From an uncultured Prevotella sp. (lineage in GTDB: Bacteria; Bacteroidota; Bacteroidia; Bacteroidales; Bacteroidaceae): DNA of 39,045 nt. This document shows positions 15,830 to 24,549 of the stretch, one piece after another (position 1 is the stretch's first letter; the number at the start of each line of letters is the position of its first letter). Position numbers and translations under genes: made by a program. The stretch spans positions 1 to 39,045 of the forward strand of contig ONAE01000019.1 of assembly GCA_900315695.1 (NCBI GenBank). Reading direction: 5' to 3'. Below the pieces are notes generated by a model. It did no database searches. It worked only from the letters and a program-made list of their open reading frames with translations, and was not told the origin of the DNA.

Positions 15830-18800
15830 ATGAGAAAACAAGTATTATTCTCTGCGATGCTCATGTTAGGTGTGATGGGAGGTATCTCTGCCTACCCAGT
15901 TCCTGCTATGGCATCTGTGACCCAGCAGACCATCAAGGTTACGGGTCAGGTTGTGGACCAAGAGGGGGAGCCTCTCATTGGTGCAACGATTAAGTTGAAG
16001 GGTGCTCAGACGGGTGTTATTACCGACTTTGACGGTAATTTCTCCATCGACGCTCCATCTAATGGTACGCTCGTAGTGAGCTATGTTGGTTACAAGGATC
16101 GTGAGATTGCCGTACGTGGACGTGCAGTAATTGAAAAGATTCAGATGGAATCAGACGCCCTGATGCTTGATCAGGTGGTTGTTGTGGGTTATGGTACCCA
16201 GAAGAAAGCTGACTTGACAGGTTCTGTATCTGTTGTTGACGCTGAAGAGCTGAAGCGTACCTCTAACGCAAACATCTCTACAATGCTGGAAGGTAAAGTA
16301 GCTGGTGTGCAGATTACTTCTGACGGTCAGCCTGGTGCCGATCCTGCAGTACGTATCCGTGGTCTTGGCTCCTTTGGTGACACTTCTCCACTCTATGTGA
16401 TCGATGGTGTGCCCATGACTTCAATTCGCGACTTCTCTCCAAACGACATTGAGACCATTCAGGTGCTGAAAGATGCTTCTGCCGGTGCTATCTACGGTTC
16501 TCGTGCTGCTAACGGTGTGATTATCATCACAACCAAGGGAGGTAAGAAGGATCAGCCGTTGAAGGTTGACTATAAGGGTTACTTTGGTGTTGACCTCATC
16601 AGCAAGGGTGAATATGATGTGATGAATGCTGATCAGTATAGCACATATATTGGCCAGGCAGCAGCCAACTCTGGTACACCTCTGCCTGCCGGATATAGCG
16701 CAGTTGGTGATGGCACATATAAATTCATGGACAACACCAATACGAAATGGATGGATGAGATGTTTAAGACTGGTATTCGTCAGAACCACAATATCAACCT
16801 CAGTGGTGGTGGTGCACACAATACTTATAATGTAGGTCTTGACTACTTCCAGCAGAAAGGTACTCTGAAAGGTGCAGGTCCTAACTATCAGCGTTTCACC
16901 GCCCGTGTGAACAATACGATGGAGACCAAGTTCATCAACTTCCGTACCAGCGTTGTTTATTCTCATTCTAGCCAGGACGGTATGGGTATCTCTAATAATC
17001 AGGAGTATATTCAGGGTGTATATGGCTTGGCAGGCTATAATGTACTTGGCGGTACTCTTACTATGCAGCCGACAATCAAAGCCTACGATGAGTCAACTTG
17101 GGTACTTGACGATAAAGTAGGTGCAGCTAGTGGTTATAATTATGATGCATACGGCTATGGTGTTGCTGATGACAACATTCATGGTGATATCAGTGCTGTT
17201 AACTCTTTGCTGATCAATAATCTGTTGACTCGTAATACTGTTGTTGATCGCGTGGTTGCTACAGGTTCTGCCGACGTTGACCTGTTTAAGATGGTTGGTT
17301 TCGAGCAAAAGAATCACAAACTGAACTATAAACTCAATCTCTCTTATAGTACGACCCATGCTAACGACAAGACTTGGATTCCTTCATGGATTCAGGGTAG
17401 CCGTGTATATCTCGACAAGAGTAACGAGCGTTTAGATAAGAATCACCGTAAATATACCGATTTCCTTGTTGAGAATACCATTAATTACGATGGAACCATC
17501 GGTTTGCACCATATTAATCTGTTGGGTGGTATCACATACGAAGAGGAGAATACCAATTTGCTGAATGCCTGGGGTGTAAATCTTTCAGAACCATATTTCC
17601 TGCAGATTCAGAATGCAGCAAGTCGTGATGCCAGCTCTTTCGAGTATAAACATGCTCTGACTTCTATCATTGGTCGTTTGATCTATGACTACGATGGCAG
17701 ATATCTGCTTTCTGCTATTATCCGTCGTGATGGTAGCTCTCGTCTGACAAAGGATATCCGTTGGGGCACTTTCCCGTCAGTATCTATCGGTTGGCGTTTC
17801 GATAAGGAAAAGTTCTTCCCCATCGACCACAATATCGTTAACATGTTCAAGGTTCGTGCCAGCTATGGTGAGCTCGGTAACGAGAATATTGGTGAGTACA
17901 TGTATCAGGCAACTTATCGTCCTGGCTATATGACTTATAGCTTTGGTAATACGCCTGTTGTAGGTTCTTCTATTGAGACTTTCGTAAACCAGAACATTGC
18001 ATGGGAGAAGAAGAAGACCATGAACGTAGGTATTGACCTGGCTCTGTTCAACAACCGCATTGAGTTCACGGCTGAATGGTATAAGAATAAATCTACCGAT
18101 CTGCTTCATGGCGTACCTGTTCCTGCCAATGCTGGTGTATCTAACACAACTGTTGTGATGAATGCCGCTTCAATGACGAATACAGGTGTGGAGTTCTCAT
18201 TCACTTACCGCAACTTTGATCATCCTTTGAAGCACCAGATCAGTGCAAACTTCAGCACATTATCTAATGAGGTAACAGCCTTGTCAACAGGTCAGACTAC
18301 TTACTTCCCAGAAAACGATGATCGTCATATCACGATCGTAGGACAACCTGTTGGTCAGTTCTATGGTTACGTATATGAGGGTATTGCCCGTACACAGGAC
18401 CAATTGGATAAACATGCTGCACAGCCTGGTGCTCAGGTTGGTGACTGCCTTTATAAAGATTTGAATGGTGATAATGTTATCAATGATCAAGACCGTCAAG
18501 TACTTGGAAGTGGTCTGCCAAAGATTAACTTCGGTCTGAGTGCTCATTTGGAGTACAAGAATTTCGACTTGAGTATTTCAACTTTCGGTGCGCTGAATTA
18601 TAAGGTTGAGGATGGTATCTATAATAATTTGAACTCTAGCTATGGTTGGGGTAACAAAGACGTGAATGTCCTTGATGCTAATCGTTGGGACAACGGTACC
18701 TATATCTCAAATGTGCCCCGTACTTATATTAATGCAAATGGAGAGGCTTGGAATGACTACTTCAGCGATCGCAAGATCCAGAATGCTGCTTACTGGAAGA

Positions 18801-19018
18801 TTGCCAATGTAGAGATTGGTTATAACATTCCTGACAAGCTGTTCAAGGGTGTTGTTACTGGCGCACGTGTCTATGTGTCTGCACAGAACCTCTACACATT
18901 CACTAAGTATCATGGCTATAATGTTGACTTCCGTGGTGGTGCATTCACTCCAGGTTTCAACTGGTGCTCTTATCCGACAGCACGCACCTTCATGGCTGGA
19001 CTCCTCTTCTCATTCTAA
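15830..19018 (+). CDS. susC: SusC-like TonB-dependent transporter (arabinan locus)
   Basis: Outer-membrane transporter for oligosaccharides released from arabinan. The 1062-residue protein has an N-terminal signal (MRKQVLFSAMLMLG to about PAMASV), a carboxypeptidase-regulatory-like domain (IKVTGQVVDQEGEPLIGATIKL, about 35-110), a TonB-box region LDQVVVVGYG, a plug with VRIRGLGSFGDTSPLYVIDG and QVLKDASAGAIYGSRAANGVIIITTKGG, and a barrel that ends in LLFSF. It is first in the locus and followed by susD after 23 bases. It is clearly a different subfamily from the starch SusC at 7037-10129. The substrate is inferred from the GH43 and GH51 genes downstream. Confidence 0.95.
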   Translation: MRKQVLFSAMLMLGVMGGISAYPVPAMASVTQQTIKVTGQVVDQEGEPLIGATIKLKGAQTGVITDFDGNFSIDAPSNGTLVVSYVGYKDREIAVRGRAVIEKIQMESDALMLDQVVVVGYGTQKKADLTGSVSVVDAEELKRTSNANISTMLEGKVAGVQITSDGQPGADPAVRIRGLGSFGDTSPLYVIDGVPMTSIRDFSPNDIETIQVLKDASAGAIYGSRAANGVIIITTKGGKKDQPLKVDYKGYFGVDLISKGEYDVMNADQYSTYIGQAAANSGTPLPAGYSAVGDGTYKFMDNTNTKWMDEMFKTGIRQNHNINLSGGGAHNTYNVGLDYFQQKGTLKGAGPNYQRFTARVNNTMETKFINFRTSVVYSHSSQDGMGISNNQEYIQGVYGLAGYNVLGGTLTMQPTIKAYDESTWVLDDKVGAASGYNYDAYGYGVADDNIHGDISAVNSLLINNLLTRNTVVDRVVATGSADVDLFKMVGFEQKNHKLNYKLNLSYSTTHANDKTWIPSWIQGSRVYLDKSNERLDKNHRKYTDFLVENTINYDGTIGLHHINLLGGITYEEENTNLLNAWGVNLSEPYFLQIQNAASRDASSFEYKHALTSIIGRLIYDYDGRYLLSAIIRRDGSSRLTKDIRWGTFPSVSIGWRFDKEKFFPIDHNIVNMFKVRASYGELGNENIGEYMYQATYRPGYMTYSFGNTPVVGSSIETFVNQNIAWEKKKTMNVGIDLALFNNRIEFTAEWYKNKSTDLLHGVPVPANAGVSNTTVVMNAASMTNTGVEFSFTYRNFDHPLKHQISANFSTLSNEVTALSTGQTTYFPENDDRHITIVGQPVGQFYGYVYEGIARTQDQLDKHAAQPGAQVGDCLYKDLNGDNVINDQDRQVLGSGLPKINFGLSAHLEYKNFDLSISTFGALNYKVEDGIYNNLNSSYGWGNKDVNVLDANRWDNGTYISNVPRTYINANGEAWNDYFSDRKIQNAAYWKIANVEIGYNIPDKLFKGVVTGARVYVSAQNLYTFTKYHGYNVDFRGGAFTPGFNWCSYPTARTFMAGLLFSF

Positions 19019-19041
19019 TGGGTGGATGAAATAAAGAATCA

Positions 19042-20871
19042 ATGAATAAAGTAAAAAAGAAGAATATGAATCTATATAAATTTTCTTTGGCCATCATGTT
19101 GGGCGCTGCTACCTTGACTTCATGCAGTGATAAGCTGGAGTTGACAAACCCCAACGATCCTACAACAGGAACATTTGGCAAATCTACAAAAGATTTGGAA
19201 GATGCTGTAAAAGCATGTTATCACCATATGCGTATGGAAGGTACGTACGCACGTGTTGGCTATACGATGGATATCTGTCGTGGTGATGAAGTTTATAATC
19301 CTGCTCAAGGTTGGGGTCATCTTCCTGCTGACCATTTTAACTTTGGTACAACTACAGAAAATGATCAGATCGGTGGTTTGTGGATTTGGCGTGACTGGTA
19401 TTATACCATTAATATTTGTAACTTTGTCATCACTCGTTGCAATGAGATAAATTCTGCTTCTGAAGAGATGAACCGTATTAAGGGACAAGCACTTTTTATT
19501 CGTGGACTCTCTTACTATAATCTTGCTAATTACTATCAGAATCCTGCTTTGATTCTGGATTATAACAGTTATTCTACACTTGAAGGTCTTTATGCAGCCA
19601 ATAAGGAGGAAGGTGATACAGATCCGTTTGCACAGTATGATCGTGTGCTCGATCAGGTTGAGGCAGATTTCACTGAAGCCATGTCTTTACTGCCTTCTCG
19701 TGATGCTGGTGGTGAGTGGGCAAAAGGCCGTGCTACCAATGGTGCTGCTGCAGGTTTCTATGCCCGTGCATTGATGCAACGTCACAAGTACAGTGAGGCT
19801 CTTACCGTACTGAAGGATATCATTGCAGGTAAGTATGGTAAGTATGAGCTGATGAAGAACTATGGTGATAACTTCCGTGAGACATCTAGCTACGAGAACA
19901 ATGCCGAGAGTCTCTTCGAGGTTCAGTTCCTGGATTATGGTTCTCAGGGTACCGATGATGAATGGACACCTGTTAACATCAGTAAGAATGCATCTCAGGG
20001 ACATGCCGTTGAGTCTAATTTCGGTTGTGAGGACTTTGGTGGTTGGAAAGACCTTTCAGCACAGCCTTGGCTCTATCAGCTCTATACATCAGAAAAGACA
20101 AAGGGTGGAAAACTTGACCCACGTCTTTATTGGACTATTGGTACACACGAGACTGACTGGGAAGGTTTTGAGTATGGCAATGTTGCCTATAAGAAACCGA
20201 TGACTAACGAGAATCCTATCGTTACGATTAAGGCTAATGGTGGTCTGCCTATTGCTAAGTGGACCAATATGCGTCCCGGTCTTTATGAGACTGTCGTTGT
20301 TGGTCTGAAGTGTGGTATCAACCTGCGTCTGATGCGCTATTCTGACGTTCTGCTCCGTGCAGCTGAGTGCGAGAATGAGGTGAACGGACCTACCCAGCAG
20401 GCTATCGATTGGATTAACCAGGTGCGTAGCCGTGCAGAATTGGCCGGTCTTAATCTTTCTGATTTCGATTCTAAGGATAAGCTGTTTGAGCAGATTGCTA
20501 ACGTGGAGCGTCCTAAAGAGTTTGGTTGTGAGTCAGGCCGTGGTTTCGACCTTATCCGTTGGGGCTTCTTCTATAGTGCAGATCGTTTGCAGCAGATGAA
20601 GGAACATGGTACCTATCGCCTTTATCCTTATGACGACGCAGCAAAGAGACTTAAGGAGCCTGTTAGTTACAGTGAAGTAAATACTGATCCTCAGGTGCAT
20701 AGTTCTTTCGACACATATCGTCCAGGTCATGAATACTTCCCAATCCATCAGAGTCTGCTTACAAACAACTTCAACCTTGAAGGAAATTCAGCAAATAAGG
20801 ATCTCGACAACTCTGCTTATTTCCAAAAGAAGGGTTGGACAGTTCATCCTGTTGTTAATCTGAGCAAGTAA
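19042..20871 (+). CDS. susD: SusD-like glycan-binding lipoprotein (arabinan locus)
   Basis: Surface partner of the preceding SusC. The 609-residue protein has a lipoprotein signal with Cys28 in TLTSC followed by SDK; a second in-frame ATG at 19066 would give a more usual signal length and is a real alternative start. SusD features include RIKGQALFIRGLSYYNLANYYQNP, ATNGAAAGFYARALMQRHKYSEAL and the C-terminal LRLMRYSDVLLRAAECENEVNGP plus RPKEFGCESGRGFDLIRWGFF, followed by the usual terminal HPVVNLSK. It is followed by a surface lipoprotein gene after 27 bases, so susC, susD and that gene form one transcript that ends at the terminator at 22710. Confidence 0.93.
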   Translation: MNKVKKKNMNLYKFSLAIMLGAATLTSCSDKLELTNPNDPTTGTFGKSTKDLEDAVKACYHHMRMEGTYARVGYTMDICRGDEVYNPAQGWGHLPADHFNFGTTTENDQIGGLWIWRDWYYTINICNFVITRCNEINSASEEMNRIKGQALFIRGLSYYNLANYYQNPALILDYNSYSTLEGLYAANKEEGDTDPFAQYDRVLDQVEADFTEAMSLLPSRDAGGEWAKGRATNGAAAGFYARALMQRHKYSEALTVLKDIIAGKYGKYELMKNYGDNFRETSSYENNAESLFEVQFLDYGSQGTDDEWTPVNISKNASQGHAVESNFGCEDFGGWKDLSAQPWLYQLYTSEKTKGGKLDPRLYWTIGTHETDWEGFEYGNVAYKKPMTNENPIVTIKANGGLPIAKWTNMRPGLYETVVVGLKCGINLRLMRYSDVLLRAAECENEVNGPTQQAIDWINQVRSRAELAGLNLSDFDSKDKLFEQIANVERPKEFGCESGRGFDLIRWGFFYSADRLQQMKEHGTYRLYPYDDAAKRLKEPVSYSEVNTDPQVHSSFDTYRPGHEYFPIHQSLLTNNFNLEGNSANKDLDNSAYFQKKGWTVHPVVNLSK

Positions 20872-20898
20872 TATAAACCAAAAAAAGTTATAAAGATT

Positions 20899-22695
20899 AT
20901 GAAACATCTAAATAAAATAGCGTCCGCTTTCTGTGCAGCAGCACTTGGCATGCTGGCTCTGACGAGTTGTGAGGGTGGTGAGCTGTATAAAGTGAATGCG
21001 CCAGATTGGGTTGCCGCAAAGGTGGATTCAATAGCTGAGGCCAATAAGCCAGAGGAACTGGTTGGTATGATGGATGATTACTATACAGTCGGTGCCACCG
21101 ACTATAGTAATGGTTTCTGGTCAGCATTCTCTAAGTACTATGTTATTCCTGATGGCACAAAGTGGAATGCAGAAGTCAATGTATATCCTAACCCGGATAA
21201 CGTATATTATAAGAACGTAGCTCTGATAGTGACTAACGACGCTGATCGTGGCGCAACGAATTACTCAGAGTATGGTGCATACCGTTATGATGCAACAGGT
21301 GATAGTATCAAATGGAACTCTCAATGGGGTAAGTTGTGGTTTAAATATACGACAAGCACGTTGGGTCTAAGTCCTGATGCTGACAGCAAGGATCCGAATG
21401 CTCAGAAACTGGCAGGTAAGATGACCCTGACGGTGGATCGTTCAAAAGAAGGCGAGTTTATCATCCGAATGGATAATGGTTCTGTCGTGAAGACCTACAA
21501 TCAGCCCTATGAGCTTGGTTCTGGTGAGAATATCCGTTGCTTCCTCGTTGTGGACGGCTCCTACCTTCAGTTCCTGACAACCAATATCGAGCCAATCGGT
21601 GGATGCACGTCTAAGGAAGACAAGCAGCCTGTATCTATGGTACTCAACAATGTTCCTTCTGAGATTCAGCAGGGTATTGAACTTGAAGAGGCAATGAAGG
21701 GTGTGACAGCTACTGTGACTTACGAGCAGGATGTTGTGGCAGAAATAGAAGCTGGTGATCTGGTATTCAACTCAATTCCTGACATTGCTGATCCTGGTAA
21801 GAAGACGCTTGTTGTGATGTATGCTAAGACCACTAACGGCGCTGCTGCTGTTAAGCCAATCATGGCAAGTGCAGAGTTCGAGGTGGTTCCTTCTGCAGAC
21901 AAGATGACTTCACTGGTAGTGAAGACTGCTCCAAAACGTACAAACTACTACTATTATAATTCTGCAGCCGTTAGCGATGTGAAGGATCGTACCTTCGTAT
22001 TCGATCGTGAGGGTTTGGAGCTGACTGCTACCTATGAGGGTGGTTACACTTCCTCTTACAACCTCGACAGCTTGGAATACGGTACTGTCAAGGCTCAGGC
22101 TGGTACTCAGGCAGTAACGCTGAAGGCCAAGAACGGCAAGACTGTTACTGTTAATGTGACTGTATCAGAGTCTGCTCTGAAGCTCCACAAGATGGCAGAG
22201 AAGGATCTCGGCACAGAGGATTGCGCCACAGGTTGGTGGTCAGTATTCACAAATGATGTGAAGGTTCCTGCTGGTGAGACCTATCAGGTTGACTTTACCA
22301 ACTATGGTAACACGATCAATAACTGGAGTAACTTCGTGGTGATCCTGCGTAACAGCAAGCTTGCTGAGTCTGCTGTGGTGCGTGCTGACTACTTTGGTTG
22401 GGGTGCTGGCTATGACGGAAATCCTGACCTCCGTGTAGGTGACGTAAGTATTCTCCCACCAGCAGAGCCCGCTGATGAAAATGCAGCGTGGTGGAGTAAG
22501 TGGCGTGAGTCTATGAATGGTGCAAAGGTAAGTCTTTACATCACCAACCTTAACAACGGTACAGCCGATGTTCAGGCCGTGATGAAGGGTTCTGACGGCA
22601 CTACGTATAAGCTGTATTATCTGAACATTAAGGCGGTGGAGCCTGATGATATGAACTTCTCATTTACCGTTGACGGTAGTTATTTGGTTTTTTAA
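20899..22695 (+). CDS. Surface glycan-binding lipoprotein with duplicated outer domains
   Basis: Predicted surface glycan-binding protein in the SusE position of the arabinan locus. The 598-residue protein has a lipoprotein signal with Cys24 in LTSC followed by EGGE. I read four parts: a beta-rich domain (about 61-231), two Ig-like domains (about 245-331 and 336-424), and a second beta-rich domain (about 437-598). The outer two look like copies: each opens with G[FW]WSxF and a VPxG-type turn (GFWSAFSKYYVIPDG, GWWSVFTNDVKVPAG), continues with an NxxLIVTN/NFVVILRN strand, and ends in VDGSYLQF or VDGSYLVF. The second Ig-like part has the pattern of bacterial Ig-like Big domains (LELTATYEGGYTSSYNL). 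I do not recognise the outer domain; Trp-rich openings suggest carbohydrate binding. No enzyme motif is seen. Confidence 0.75.
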   Translation: MKHLNKIASAFCAAALGMLALTSCEGGELYKVNAPDWVAAKVDSIAEANKPEELVGMMDDYYTVGATDYSNGFWSAFSKYYVIPDGTKWNAEVNVYPNPDNVYYKNVALIVTNDADRGATNYSEYGAYRYDATGDSIKWNSQWGKLWFKYTTSTLGLSPDADSKDPNAQKLAGKMTLTVDRSKEGEFIIRMDNGSVVKTYNQPYELGSGENIRCFLVVDGSYLQFLTTNIEPIGGCTSKEDKQPVSMVLNNVPSEIQQGIELEEAMKGVTATVTYEQDVVAEIEAGDLVFNSIPDIADPGKKTLVVMYAKTTNGAAAVKPIMASAEFEVVPSADKMTSLVVKTAPKRTNYYYYNSAAVSDVKDRTFVFDREGLELTATYEGGYTSSYNLDSLEYGTVKAQAGTQAVTLKAKNGKTVTVNVTVSESALKLHKMAEKDLGTEDCATGWWSVFTNDVKVPAGETYQVDFTNYGNTINNWSNFVVILRNSKLAESAVVRADYFGWGAGYDGNPDLRVGDVSILPPAEPADENAAWWSKWRESMNGAKVSLYITNLNNGTADVQAVMKGSDGTTYKLYYLNIKAVEPDDMNFSFTVDGSYLVF

Positions 22696-22709
22696 GTTAG
22701 TATGCGATG

Positions 22710-22743
22710 GGGGCGGGCACGGGCTGCCCGCCCCTTGTTTTTT
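22710..22743 (+). terminator. Strong intrinsic terminator inside the arabinan locus
   Basis: A perfect 9-bp stem of G and C only (GGGGCGGGC / GCCCGCCCC) with a 7-base loop is followed by TTGTTTTTT. It lies between the surface-lipoprotein gene and the enzyme genes. It should lower expression of the enzymes relative to susCD, or mark the start of a separate transcript. Confidence 0.9.
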
Positions 22744-22757
22744 AAATTTTGTTGATT

Positions 22758-24536
22758 ATGAAGAAGTTTGATACTAAACTTTGTGGTCTGTTGTTGGCAG
22801 TCTTTACACTGACAGCCTGCGGAGGTGGTGGCGATAGCGACGTGCCTACCCCAACTCCCACGCCAACTCCAACTCCCACGCCAACCCCAACTCCCACTCC
22901 TACCCCCACGCCAACACCAGGCGATGATGAGGTACAGACCTTGGGTGGCAGCGATTTGAAACATGTTACTGTCCACGATCCAAGTGTAGTTTGGGATCCT
23001 ACTTCCCAGATGTATTATATCTTTGGTTCGCATCGCGACAATGCCAAGTCTTCGAATCTGTTGGCTTGGGATAAGGTGACTGTCCCCTTCGCTACAGCTA
23101 CCATTGGCGATGCAGCACCAAATGTCGCATTTACGACACCTGCCGTTACCAAAGTGAAAAAGGGTGGAGCAGAAGTGGATTTTCCAGCTTTTGATGCTCA
23201 GGCATGGGCTAAGCGTGGTAATTCTGCTTACGATATTAAAGGAAACTTGTGGGCACCCGATGTGATTTATAACTCGAAGTTGGGCAAGTGGTGCATGTAT
23301 ATGAGTGTCAATGGCGATAACTGGTACTCCAGTATCGTGTTGATGACATCGGATAACATCACAGGTCCTTATCTTTACCAAGGTCCAGTCGTGATTAGTG
23401 GCTTCCACTCAGGTGATGTAAAAGCATATAAAGATACTGACTTAGAAATTGTTATTGGTGAACAAAGCAGTCTCCCCTCACGCTATGCCAGGAAGGGCAC
23501 GCTGGTACCAGGCAATTGGGGTGAGAGTTGGCCCAACTGTATCGATCCTTGTGTGTTCTATGACGAGAGTGGTAAGCTGTGGATGTCGTATGGCTCATGG
23601 AGTGGTGGTATCTTCATGCTGGAACTCGATGAAGCTACAGGCTTGCGTGACTACGATGTGACTTATGCGGAGAATGCAACCTCTGATCCTTACTTTGGTA
23701 CGAAGATAGCTGGTGGCTACTACGTATCTGGAGAGGGTAGCTATATCGAGTATATCAGTGGTTATTATTACCTCTTTATGTCCTATGGCGGATTGACTGC
23801 AGGTGGTGTTCCCAATGATTATAACAATGGTGGTTACCAGATGCGCGTGTTCCGTTCCAAGAATCCTAATGGACCATACGTGGATAGCAAGAACGCAAAT
23901 GCTGTCTTCGAGAAGTTCTACACTGATTTCGGACCCAATGAGGATGATGGCAATCGTGGTGTGAACATCTTTGGTGCATACGGTGAATGGGGCAAACAGA
24001 CGGTCGGTGACAGCTCAGAGCGCTCACAGGGTCATAACTCTGTCATCGCAGCTGAAGACGGACGCGCTTACCTTGTTTACCATACCCGTTTCCAGAACAA
24101 GGGCGAAGGCCATGAGGTACGTGTCCATCAGCTGTTCCAGAACGAAGATGGCTGGTTGGTTGCTGCGCCATTTGAATATACTGGGGAGGTGGCGAAGACT
24201 GCTAAGATAGCCAACAAACAATATGTGGCTACCAGCGATGTGCCTGGCAAGTATAAGCTTCTGATTCATAAGTATAAGCTGAATCATCTGACCAAGGAGT
24301 ATAGCCAGCCTGTGGAGGTGACACTCGATGCCTCTGGTAACATTACAGGTGGCTTCTCTGGTAAGTGGTCGGTGAAAGATGGTACTTCGTACTTCACAGT
24401 TACTGACAACGGCCAGACTTATACAGGTGTCATGGTGGAACAGACCTTGGAACCCTCTAACGACAGGACTCCAGCCTTTACACTTCTGAACAGTGCCACA
24501 GGCGAAACCATGTGGGGCTATAAGTATGGCGACTAA
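22758..24536 (+). CDS. Lipoprotein endo-1,5-alpha-L-arabinanase, GH43, on a Pro-Thr stalk
   Basis: Endo-acting enzyme that cuts the alpha-1,5 backbone of arabinan, probably on the cell surface. I chose the ATG at 22758 (MKKFDTKLCG) over the TTG at 22749. The 592-residue protein has lipidation Cys21 in LTAC followed by GGGGDSD, then twelve Pro-Thr pairs (residues 30-54), then a five-bladed GH43 domain. The GH43 residues are readable: base Asp74 in HDPSVVW, pKa-modulating Asp263 in CIDPCVFYD, and acid Glu326 in SGEGSYIEY. NLWAPDVIYN and SERSQGHNSVI are further arabinanase marks. A C-terminal beta-barrel (about 480-592, TSDVPGKYKLLIHKYKLNH to EPSNDRTPAFTLL) matches the domain seen in longer endo-arabinanases. 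It is first of four enzyme genes. Confidence 0.9.
   Translation: MKKFDTKLCGLLLAVFTLTACGGGGDSDVPTPTPTPTPTPTPTPTPTPTPTPTPGDDEVQTLGGSDLKHVTVHDPSVVWDPTSQMYYIFGSHRDNAKSSNLLAWDKVTVPFATATIGDAAPNVAFTTPAVTKVKKGGAEVDFPAFDAQAWAKRGNSAYDIKGNLWAPDVIYNSKLGKWCMYMSVNGDNWYSSIVLMTSDNITGPYLYQGPVVISGFHSGDVKAYKDTDLEIVIGEQSSLPSRYARKGTLVPGNWGESWPNCIDPCVFYDESGKLWMSYGSWSGGIFMLELDEATGLRDYDVTYAENATSDPYFGTKIAGGYYVSGEGSYIEYISGYYYLFMSYGGLTAGGVPNDYNNGGYQMRVFRSKNPNGPYVDSKNANAVFEKFYTDFGPNEDDGNRGVNIFGAYGEWGKQTVGDSSERSQGHNSVIAAEDGRAYLVYHTRFQNKGEGHEVRVHQLFQNEDGWLVAAPFEYTGEVAKTAKIANKQYVATSDVPGKYKLLIHKYKLNHLTKEYSQPVEVTLDASGNITGGFSGKWSVKDGTSYFTVTDNGQTYTGVMVEQTLEPSNDRTPAFTLLNSATGETMWGYKYGD
22845..22919 (+). repeat. Pro-Thr coding repeat (12 PT units)
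   Basis: Seventy-five bases of near-tandem six-base units (cca act, ccc acg and variants) encode twelve Pro-Thr pairs plus one Pro. Codon choice varies between units, so the repeat is degenerate at DNA level. It forms the stalk between the lipid anchor and the catalytic domain. Confidence 0.95.
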
Positions 24537-24549
24537 AAATGACTAAGTA

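Noticed and set aside
16421-16966. Minus-strand open frame inside the arabinan susC
   Set aside because: Wholly inside a conserved TonB-dependent transporter gene; composition is Ile/Thr/Val-rich antisense translation.
22845-22919. Possible CRISPR-like or satellite DNA
   Set aside because: Units are six bases, coding, in frame and without spacers.
22692-23408. Minus-strand open frame with Gly/Trp/Arg-rich repeat
   Set aside because: It is the reverse reading of the Pro-Thr repeat and the GH43 start, so the apparent repeat protein is an artefact.
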